Below are positions 56,361 through 64,000 of a stretch of DNA of 64,000 nucleotides, piece by piece; the first letter of the stretch is position 1, and each line of letters opens with the position of its first letter. The notes below the pieces were generated by a model. That model was not told the DNA's origin. It worked only from the letters and a program-made list of their open reading frames with translations, and made no database searches. A program made the position numbers and the translations under genes. The stretch is from Bromus sterilis (Eukaryota; Streptophyta; Magnoliopsida; Poales; Poaceae), in the NCBI GenBank assembly GCA_950022295.1, contig OX465597.1, positions 62,607,016 through 62,671,015 of the forward strand. Direction: 5' to 3'.

Positions 56361-56850
56361 TAAAGCACTCGGGGGCTCGAGTACCAAACTCCCCCCGAGA
56401 GACGCTACCATCACAATCGCGATCTTTTACTAAAGCACTCGGGGGCTCGAGCACAAAACTCCCCCCGAGAGACGCTATCATCGCAATCGCGATCTTTTAC
56501 TCAAGCACTCGGGGGCTCGAGCACAAAACTCCCCCCGAGAGACGCTATCATCGCAATCGCGATCTTTTACTAAAGCACTCAGGGGCTTCAGTACAAAACT
56601 CCCCCCGAGAGACGCTATCGTCACAATCGCGATCTTTCACTAAAGCACTCGGGGGCTCGAGTACAAAACTCCCCCCGAGAGACGCTATCATCGCAATCGC
56701 GATCTTTTACTAAAGCACTCGGGGGCTCGAGTACAAAATTCTTCCCGAGAGACGCTATCGTCGCAATCGCGATCCTCATTCAAAGCACTCGGGGATCGAG
56801 CACCAACTCCCCCTGAGAAACGCCAACGCAGTCCGAAACTTAAAAGGGAC
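56361..56850 (+). repeat. 70-bp tandem array in element 2
   Basis: Units start at 56361, 56431, 56501, 56571, 56641, 56711 and 56781: a strict 70-bp period over six full copies plus a diverging seventh. Each has AAGCACTCGGGGGCTCGAG, then AAACTCCCCCCGAGAGACGC, then CGCAATCGCGATCTTTTAC. GGGGGCTCGAG and CTCCCCCCGAG within a unit can pair with each other, so each copy could form a hairpin. Confidence 0.95.
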
Positions 56851-57010
56851 CAAGAAAAAACCACTGACAGGCTTCACCTGCCGCAAAACGGTTCGAAATC
56901 AAAGAAAAGATACGGCTACAGCCAGATGGAACACAAAGCACTCTCAATAAATATGGACGGAGCACAGGACACAGACAATTCTTTAGTCTTCACCTGATCG
57001 CCAACGATCA

Positions 57011-57180
57011 CCTAAAGACTCGGGGGCTACTCCCATTGGGAGCGCTGCCGCGCACCCGATAAAAGATAGAAAATAATGGAAGAACGACAAAGGAAACAAA
57101 ACTCAGCCTAAGTTCGACTCCCCGACTCAAACGTAGCCTCGGGGGCTACTCCCATCGGGAGCGCTGTCGCGCACCCGATA
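57011..57180 (+). repeat. duplicated CTCGGGGGCTACTCCCA block
   Basis: Two copies of CTCGGGGGCTACTCCCAT, GGGAGCGCTG and CGCGCACCCGATA at about 57019 and 57138, roughly 119 bp apart. GGGGGCTACTC is like the polypurine core seen before the 3' LTR. Confidence 0.8.
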
Positions 57181-57204
57181 GAACCCACAGTGCAAAAATT
57201 TTAT

Positions 57205-57350
57205 GGACTCGAAGACAGCTCTCGGTTGCAAAGGACTCGAAGGTAGCTCTCGGTTGCAAAGGGCTCGAAGACAGCTCCCGACCGCAAAGGGCTCGAACAA
57301 AGCTATCAGTTGCAAAGGGCTCAAAGACAAATTCCATTACAAAGGCTCAA
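57205..57350 (+). repeat. 28-bp minisatellite in element 2
   Basis: About five units of GGACTCGAAGACAGCTCTCG plus GTTGCAAA, starting near 57205, 57233, 57261, 57289 and 57317, with divergence growing to the right. Confidence 0.85.
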
Positions 57351-57728
57351 GCACAGCAAGGATCATTTTTAGTTCAAAAAGATTCAAAATACATTGGATA
57401 GAAGGCAGCTCTGATTACTCAAAGGCAATCCTCATTACATGAAGAACTAACCTAGTTACAAAAGACACAAGCAGCCAATAAACCTACACCATCAATTACC
57501 CAAGGAATTATGACTTCTACATGTGTGCCCATGATGGGATGATTGGCACTAAGACAACGAGCATCATCACAGACAAAGGAGGAGTCGAAGCAGTAGACTC
57601 ATGATGTCAATGACATAACACAAGGTGAAGCTCGACTTATTTGCGGAGCAGTTGCAGACGATGCTCCACCAGCTTCTTCTCCAGCTCCACCCGAGCTGCC
57701 GGCGAAGATGACGCTGCTGCCTCCAGTT

Positions 57729-58337
57729 CTACAAGGTCGCCTGCCGCGCCCTCTTGACCGATGGCTTGACGTCGAGGTCCTCTTCAGAGCCGGAGGGGGA
57801 AGCAGCTGAAGACGGCTCAGCATCAGCACCCGAAGAGTCGCCGGAGGAGGAAGAAGTTGAAGACGCAGGCGAAGGACTCCTCGGCCCGTCAGAACCATCG
57901 CTGCTTGTTTCCGGCCAGTAAGGAACAAGAGTGTCTTCGCCATCAAAACGACAACAAAGAGTGTCACCATCTCGCAAGTTCAACCGTCGAGCAAAGGACT
58001 TCCATCCAAAGCCAAGAAAAATCAAGAGGGAGCTACCAATCTCCAACTTAACATAAGAAGGAGATCGAGCGCACCCCTGAAGACGAAGCAGCAAGCCATC
58101 AAGACTACGTTCAGAAACAAGGGCAGAAAATGCAGAAGGAAGAAGAATGCGAGCGGCGTTACGTCCACGGACGCGCAGAAGGAAATCATAGCGCCAAAAA
58201 ACCTCCTCCGAGGAAAAGGAAGAAGGCGTCGATGAAGCACCGCGACGGCCACCACGAGAAGAGCGTGGAGTACGACCGCCGCGACCACGGCGAACCCGGC
58301 CGCGGCTAGTCGTACCTGCGCCTCATTTTGGCCCCAT
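57729..58337 (-). pseudogene. antisense extra ORF of element 2: RG-rich, B3-domain-like protein
   Basis: On the strand opposite to pol, between pol and the 3' LTR. From an ATG at 58337-58335 it has a TGA as codon 5 (58325-58323), then 198 codons open to TAG at 57729. The reading gives an RG-rich segment (SRGRVRRGRGGR, 58300-58250), a serine-rich linker, then a B3-like domain (about 58190-57900): WRYDFLLRVRGRN, ILLPSAFSALV, SPSYVKLEIGSSLLIFLGFG, WKSFARRLNLRDGDTL, CRFDGEDTL. It ends with a serine/acidic tail (GSEEDLDVKPSVKRAR). GW-x-x-FA, LRDGDTL and FDG in sequence are B3 hallmarks. The early TGA is the only visible defect and fits CGA to TGA. The order of parts is the same as in the ORF at 43063-43676. 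Confidence 0.78.
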
Positions 58338-58815
58338 GAGAAGATGAAGAAGAGGAGCAAGATGGGCAAAGGATGAATATTACTGCCAGATGAACAAAAG
58401 GGGGCTATTTATAGCACAAGCACAAGAGTACGCAGAAGCCCAGACGACGGAAGCAATTAATTCAAAAGACCAAGCATGCCAGGCGATTCGAATTCCGAGA
58501 CAATAATGCCTTCACACGGGCGGAACTGTGCACTAGACGCGTCAAATCTCGCGTGTTTTCAATGCGCGCATCGATAACTCAACAGGCGGCTGCAGCACGC
58601 CACCAAAAGACACCATCATGACCGGCCATGAAGACATGACGGTTAGCAGACAAAGCATCTTTGACGGTCCTACAGCAAGGAGACAGTTATCTTCACCAAC
58701 AAGAGGTAAATTAACGGGGCAACGAACAGAAAATGCAGCTTGCAAACACTGTTCCCTACATAGTTTAAATACATTTTTTCAAATATATTTAACTCCCATA
58801 GGGAGTGTACCCGGT
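58338..58815. other. spacer upstream of the antisense ORF
   Basis: No gene. On the minus strand, CTATAAATAG at 58406-58397 lies about 60-70 bp before the ATG of the antisense ORF and could be its TATA box. Confidence 0.45.
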
Positions 58816-58970
58816 GGACCCATGAGAGTTTCGGGTGCTCCCTCACCTAGAAGTGAAAACGTGCTTGAGTTATTACTCGCACCCATGAGTTTCGGGTGCT
58901 CCCTCACCTAGAAGTGAAAACGTGCTCGAGTGATTACTCGCACCCATGAGAGTTTCGGGTGCTGCATCAC
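58815..58970 (+). repeat. about 62-bp tandem repeat near the 3' LTR of element 2
   Basis: Two and a half copies of CATGAGAGTTTCGGGTGCTC, CCTCACCTAGAAGTGAAAAC, GTGCTCGAGTGATTACTCGC, starting at 58821, 58884 and 58945; weaker relatives continue to about 59100. Sequence 58970-59720 is shared with the reverse-oriented fragment at 62064-62790. Confidence 0.85.
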
Positions 58971-59720
58971 CACGACAGAAGATAAGAAGACCTGCACTCG
59001 CTAGATCGAGCAGTCCCAGAGTGTCGGGTGCTCCCTCACCCCGAGAGCAAAGTGATGCTCGAGTGATTACTCGCAAACTCCACATACCCGAGCACTCGAC
59101 GACCTCCCGAGCAAATACTCCTCTAACAATACTCCTCGCCCGAGCACTCGACAAAGCTCCGCGAGTGATCGCTAAACCAGCTCACTTGATTGTTTATTCC
59201 AAGTGGGTGCATTATCTACTAGGCTCCGCGCCTCAATAAAAATACATGTTCCTGGAACACGAGACACTGTGACCAGATGCCACACAAGCTTAGCGTGTAG
59301 GTAAGACCCCGCTGCGCAGATCGGCCGGGCTAGGACTTGCCGCAGAGCGATTTCACTCCCAACCTTTTCCATGCGCTTGCATGATAGAAAAATCCGGGCG
59401 GACGCGCCTAGGCTATGAACTTTACTGGCGGTGATTGATCACTGTTAGACCTGCAGCGGCATGACTTTTGCTAGACACCAGTGTTCCAAGCTCATGTCGA
59501 GGGACGTGGGTTTGATTGGGCTACTGCAGTTTTTGCCACTAGTGCAATTCACCAAGGCTCGACCAGTCGACTCCTTGGGCCCTTTCATCTTAGCATCCCT
59601 CGAAACAGGTTTTTGTCATGGCCCCAGACTGCCAGCGACCCGCGGTTGAACCATGCACACATCAAGATGACGCAAAGAATGGATTCGAGTCCCTGCGCGC
59701 CTCTTCGAGTCCCCCAGTCA

Positions 59721-59732
59721 CTCGGGGGCTGC
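59721..59732 (+). other. polypurine-tract region of element 2
   Basis: CTCGGGGGCTGC directly precedes the 3' LTR. The GGGGGCT core is the same as that in the 70-bp array and the 57019/57138 blocks, so the array may consist of decoy or former priming tracts. Confidence 0.55.
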
Positions 59733-60179
59733 TGATGAGGGGGTGACCCCACGACTCCTTCGGATGAGCCTACCCGGTGTACCCGAAGACAGAAGGCCCA
59801 CAAAGATACCGCCTGGGCCCAGCCTTGGTCCACTAATGGCACCGACGTAGGAGTCTGTGACTCGTAAGGAAGGGGCAAACTTGCCGTACGGAGCAAGGTT
59901 AGGGTTAGGAAACCTCATCTGTAATCCAGGACGGACTCCCCGAGACCTAGCCTAGTATATAAGGGATAGGAGGGGAGACGTCGGGGACAAGAGATACACA
60001 ATCTGTAACCCTAGCCTTGTGCGCAATAGCCTTGGCTCCCCTGTAATCATCATCTCCAAGCAATAATATCGAGCAGGAACGTATCCTCCTGTTAGCCGAC
60101 GAGCTATCGTACAACCTGTGCCTCTCATGACTAACCTAGGGTCCCTGACCATGGGATTTGCCAGGGTACATCCACGTCA
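59733..60179 (+). repeat. 3' LTR of element 2
   Basis: 447 bp from TGATGAGGGGG to CCACGTCA, followed by the ACATG target duplication. TATATAA at 59956-59962. Confidence 0.9.
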
Positions 60180-61628
60180 ACATGCTTATGCCTTGCTTGG
60201 GTGATATGCTTATATTAATCATGCCATGTTCACTTGTGAGTATCATGCTTATGTTCTCTTGACATGCCTACTTGATATGATAAGTTAGAAATGATCATGC
60301 CATGTTTACTGGTTCGTATCATGCCCATGTTGTTCATGTTATGTTCAGGCTATCATCCCCGTTCATGTTGATCATATCCATGTTCATTTGTATGCATCAT
60401 CTGTCTTCACCATGCTTATATGATATCGTGTTGTACTAGTATCGCTATGGTACGTTTTGTTGCTATGCTTGATCATATGTTGCTCAGTTGATATTGTCTC
60501 TGGGATTGGACTGGAGTAACCGTTGATCAAGTGCCACCGAACCGAGCTTTACTAGTGCAGCCACACTCGCCTGAATGGGCAGGCCTTAGCTTGGGCTATC
60601 GTTGTGCCTTCTACGGGTATCACCAAAGAGGGGAGATTATGCACGCATGCTACCCTGGCCCAGTAGGTGGTGATAATCTCTACATCCAGAGTTATTTATC
60701 CGGGGGTCCCTGCGGGGGGGGGGGACAAAGTTTATGGACCACGTGATGGTCAGGGCCATGTGATGGCAGTGTCGGGAGGACATAGGGATACCCAAGACAG
60801 TGTGTCGGTGATACCGTAGGGAGGTTACGCGGTAGGAAAGTTTCATTGGAGAAGTCCTAGCTCACTCTTGCGGAAAGAGTTCCAATGATCCCGTGGGACA
60901 AGTTCCGGGGTGCTGGGTGGAGGAAGAACTCCATAGTGTGGGTAAAGTGCACAAACTCTGCAGAGTCACAAATCTATTCGAATAGCCGCGTCCTCGGTTA
61001 TGGACACAGTTCGTACTAGGTCACACTTGGATCAACATAAGTTCGGTGGATGGTTGTGGTAAGTGGATGGTCATGCGATGACCGGATTGGTTGGGTGGTA
61101 ACGAAGGAAACCTAACCCGTTGGATGGTCATGTGATGACCGGATTGGTTGGGTGGTAACGAAGGACGCCTAACCCGTTGAATGGTCATGCGATGACCGGA
61201 TTGGTTGGGTGGTAACGAAGGACACCTAACCCGTTGAATGGTCATGAGATGACCCGATGTGGAGTCGGTAAGGACTCCGAGGTAAGCTGCATGATTATGA
61301 GATGGTCATGAGTGCCCATGTGTTGATTGTTATTGCACTTATCTTATTCATGATAATATGCTAGATTCGTCATGTTAAATTGTTCACTTAATATTGTTTA
61401 AACTGCTATGCCATGATAACTAATATACTCTAATAACTTGTGCATGCTTGAATGCCATGGTTTGCTTTGCTTGGTGTATATGTTACTTGGTTTGCTTGTT
61501 TGCGAGTACATTCAAACATACTCACATGGCTTTCATCCCTGGCTATTCGCGTAGCCAGATTTTCGGGTTTATCTAAGGATTCGCTTTCCTTAGGAGGAGT
61601 CGAAGCGTTCGCGAGATAGGAGAGTAAC
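60180..61628 (+). repeat. Tekay-like long LTR, right part
   Basis: Continuation of the LTR begun at 48324, resuming after the target duplication of element 2. It shares ATTCGAATAGCCGCGTCC (about 60974) with the chromovirus LTR (about 15946 and 26042), supporting a related LTR type. It contains the 57-bp array and is cut at 61629 by a reverse-oriented Tat-family LTR. Confidence 0.5.
61067..61262 (+). repeat. 57-bp tandem array inside the LTR
   Basis: Units of ATGGTCATGCGATGACCGGA, TTGGTTGGGTGGTAACGAAG, GACGCCTAACCCGTTGA start at 61067, 61124, 61181 and 61238 (partial): a strict 57-bp period. GGTCATGCGATGACC is itself an inverted repeat. Confidence 0.92.
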
Positions 61629-62790
61629 TGACGGGGATCAGCCCCGGAAAATCCCATGGTCAGGGACCCTGGGTTAGTCATAGAGAAGGCACAGGTTGGA
61701 CGATACTCGTCGGCTAACATGAGAAGCACTTCCTGCTCGATATTATTGCGTGAGGAGGCGATTACAGAGGAGGCCAGGCGAGTTCTCGCAAGACCAGGTG
61801 AGTAGATGTGTATTGGATTGATCTGGACGTCTCCCCTCATAGCCTTTATATACTAGGCTAGGTCTCGAGGAGTCCGTACTAGGTTACAAAGATAGTTTCC
61901 TAGTTCTAGTCTTGCCTTGTACGCCAAGTTATGACTTCCATATTATTCATGGAATCCTATGTCGGTGCTTGGTCGGGCCAGTCATGGCTTCCTAGCGGGC
62001 CTTCAGTCTTCATCCGCACCGGGTAGTGTCATACGCAGGAGTCGTGGGGTCACCCCCTCGTCTGTAGCCACCGAGTGCCTGGGGGACTCGAAGGGTCGTG
62101 CAGAGACTCAAATTCGTCAACGCTTTATTGTTTGTAGGCGCGGCATTGCCGTGGCTCGCTGGCAGTTTTGAGACATGACAATACCTGTTTCGAGGGATTG
62201 CTAAGCTGAAAGGGCCCAAGGAGTCGACTGGTCGAGTCTTGGTGAATTGCGCTAGTGGCAAATGCCGCAGTAGCCCAATAAAGCTCACGTCCCTCGACAT
62301 GAACTTGGAACGACCGGTGTCAAGCAAAGTCATGCCGCTGCAGGTCTTATAGGATCAATTGCTGCCAGTCTAAGCAAATAGCCCGAGCGCGTCCGCTCGG
62401 CTCTTTCTATCATGCGAGAGCATGGAAAAGGTCGGGAGTGAAATCGCTCTGCGGCAAGTCCCGGCCCGGCCGTTCTGCGTAGCGGGGTCTTACCTACACG
62501 CTAAGCTTGCGTGGCATCTGGGTACAGTGTGTCGTAGCCCAGGCATAATTGTTTTTTCGTAGAGGCACGGAGCCTGGTTAGCGATGCACCCACTTGGAAT
62601 AAACGATCAAGTGAGCTATTTAGCAGTCACTCGCGGAGTTTGTAATGAACTCAGGCGAGGAAAATAAGAAAGCACCCACTCGGAAAGTCATCGAGTGTGC
62701 GAGTAGATCGTATTGTTGAGGGTTTTTGCGAGTAGTCACTCGAATGCTTTACTGACTTTAGGTTGAGGGAGTGATGACCCTCAACGTAAA
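61629..62790 (-). mobile_element. 3' end of another Tat-family element, reverse orientation
   Basis: 61629-62063 is an LTR of the element 2 type in reverse: it starts TGACGGGG (complement of CCCCGTCA) and ends CACCCCCTCGTCT. From 62064 the sequence matches, in reverse, the stretch before the 3' LTR of element 2 (59000-59732), including the shared CTCGACATGA and AATAAACGATCAAGTGAGCT regions. Homology fades near 62790. The rest of the element is missing, so this is a truncated copy of a related but distinct family member. Confidence 0.75.
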
Positions 62791-64000
62791 GGTATCTATT
62801 GTACAATTTTCGATAAGTAAGAGTGTTGAACCCAACGAGGAACGAAAGGTATTGATAGGTGATTTTGGACAAGGAATAACTGCAAGCACTGAAAGATAAC
62901 TTTTTAGGGGTTTTCGATATAAGCAACGATAAGATAAAAGCAAGCAAAGTAAATAGTACTGAGGAGCAGCAAGTGGCCCAATCCTTTTGAGCAAAGGATA
63001 AGCCTGACAACTGAACTTATAAAGACTAAAGCGTTGTTGAGGACACATGGGGAGGTAGTCACGTGCTTTCGTCATACTCCGTATCGATAACAAGTGTTGT
63101 GATGATAAGTGTTGAGTGGGTGGATCTATGCTAGCACACCCTCTAGACTAAGATAAGTGCACTCTTATGATTAAACATCTTGCAAGCATCCGCAAATACA
63201 AGATAGAAATTAAGGCAAAGCCTAACCACAGCAATAAGATCAAGAATCCATTACTCCCTTGTGCAAAAGTGTGCAAACTGGGGTTCAGGTTTCTGTTACT
63301 CCGGCAACCCACCGTAAGCATTCTTAATACACAATGTATTCCCCTAGGTCCTTAAGAAGGCGAAGTGTTGAGTGTTAGACTCACACAACACCACTAGGAA
63401 AATAACAACACAACTTAAATATCAAACAACACAAATTACTTCAACATCATATGACTACTAGCAACTAGACTTCTCCCATGTCCTCAAGAACTAAAGTAAC
63501 TACTCACAAGACATAAAATAGATCATGATCAGAGGTGATAAATATATGATAAACAATCTATACATAATGGTATTTCTCCAACAAAACTCAATAGCATTCA
63601 CCACAAAGTAGTAACCGACACCGGTAGAGTAGAGAGGATAGATAGTACGGATTACAACACAAGATGAACTTGTGAGGTGAGATTGGATGGTGGTGGAGAT
63701 AGTGCTGATGTTGGGGATGATGTTGATGATGATCTCGATGATGCCCGTGACGATGGTGATGACGATGGCGATGATCTCCCCTTCCGGGAGGTGATCTCCT
63801 CAGCGGAATCTGCCCACCGGAGAGCCCTTTTCTTCTCTGTAGGTTTCCGCCACGGAGCAGCGGCGGAACTCCGTGAAAGCTTATTTTTAGGGTTTTCGCG
63901 TAACAAGGAGTATATAGGCCAGATAGGGGAGCCGGGAGTGGCCCCAGGGCTACAGGCGCCCTCCCGGCGCGGCCAGGGGTGGGGCCGCGCCAGGTGGCCG
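62791..64000. other. unassigned repeat-like sequence with GAT-rich microsatellite
   Basis: No gene with a recognisable domain. An imperfect (GAT)n tract runs about 63690-63775. A minus-strand frame over it (63652-63906) is mostly serine/arginine low complexity and is likely fortuitous. The part before it (GTTGAACCCAACGAGGAACG onward) looks like a dispersed repeat, but I could not name the family. Confidence 0.3.

Larger units (their letters stand above)
50864..60179 (+). mobile_element. Tat-lineage Ty3/gypsy retrotransposon (element 2), complete ends
   Basis: 9.3 kb, LTRs of 450 bp (50864-51313) and 447 bp (59733-60179), 5-bp duplication ACATG (50859-50863 and 60180-60184). It has a primer-binding site, a gag remnant, a broken pol, three tandem-repeat blocks and an antisense B3-like ORF before the 3' LTR. 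The flanks read as one continuous LTR of another element when joined, confirming the insertion. The Tat lineage call rests on the DGGSS-type protease, the second RNase H, short LTRs and the large 3' region with an antisense ORF. Confidence 0.9.

Noticed and set aside
56361..56850. The 70-bp array as a CRISPR array
   Set aside because: Units are contiguous with no unique spacers, in plant retrotransposon DNA; it is a simple tandem repeat.
63652..63906. Minus-strand serine/arginine-rich frame at the right edge
   Set aside because: It lies mostly over an imperfect GAT microsatellite and shows no domain or convincing start context.
1..64000. tRNA, rRNA or other structured RNA genes
   Set aside because: No cloverleaf or rRNA core sequence was noticed; the tRNA-like words are retrotransposon primer-binding sites. 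A covariance-model scan was not possible, so small RNAs may have been missed.

Overview
This window is repeat-dense grass DNA, almost certainly from a large Pooideae genome such as wheat, Aegilops, barley, rye or oat. The evidence is BARE/Angela-type Ty1/copia LTR ends, Stowaway MITEs starting CTCCCTCCG, Tekay and Tat Ty3/gypsy elements, a PIF/Harbinger element and a Mutator-like element (MULE) carrying a plant mobile domain (PMD). Only one convincing intact host gene is visible: a five-exon gene at 36069-37844 for a small basic protein resembling DUF4602/C1orf131. Nearly everything else is transposable elements nested in one another.

Layout. (1) 1-28425 is an old MULE holding a broken MURA transposase (518-3252) and a PMD gene. 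The PMD gene is split by two retrotransposons. A Ty1/copia element with a decayed interior (3969-12270) sits inside a small hAT-like MITE just upstream of the surviving PMD exons. A large Tekay-type chromovirus (13000-27182, LTRs of about 4.1 kb, 5-bp duplication ATGAG) sits inside a PMD codon. (2) 28426-34600 is mostly non-coding: an AT-rich pseudo-palindromic repeat with a GC-rich core, and two Stowaway hairpins. (3) 34600-38600 holds a decayed hAT transposase fragment and the host gene. (4) 38624-41336 is a PIF/Harbinger element with ORF1 on the minus strand and an inserted hAT-like MITE, followed by a CCHC/DUF4283-like pseudogene (41480-42879). (5) 43063-48229 is a minus-strand Tat-lineage gypsy relic. 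(6) 48232-62790 is a nest of LTR pieces around a complete-ended Tat-lineage element (50864-60179, duplication ACATG). (7) 62790-64000 is unassigned.

The most interesting content is the set of extra genes carried by the retrotransposons. Two different Tat-lineage elements, lying in opposite orientations, each carry an antisense ORF downstream of pol. Both ORFs read as an RG-rich N-terminus, a B3-type DNA-binding domain and an acidic tail. The Tekay-type element carries a separate ORF between its 5' LTR and gag that resembles a double-stranded-RNA-binding domain. Both that ORF and gag have their ATG placed directly at a 3' splice-site-like sequence.

Insertion order can be read from target duplications. 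The MULE and PMD are oldest; the hAT-like MITE entered the MULE, and the copia element then entered the MITE. The chromovirus entered the PMD exon. On the right side, a Tekay-like LTR entered an older Tat-family LTR, and the 50864-60179 element then entered that LTR. All calls come from reading the sequence; no database search or alignment was run.
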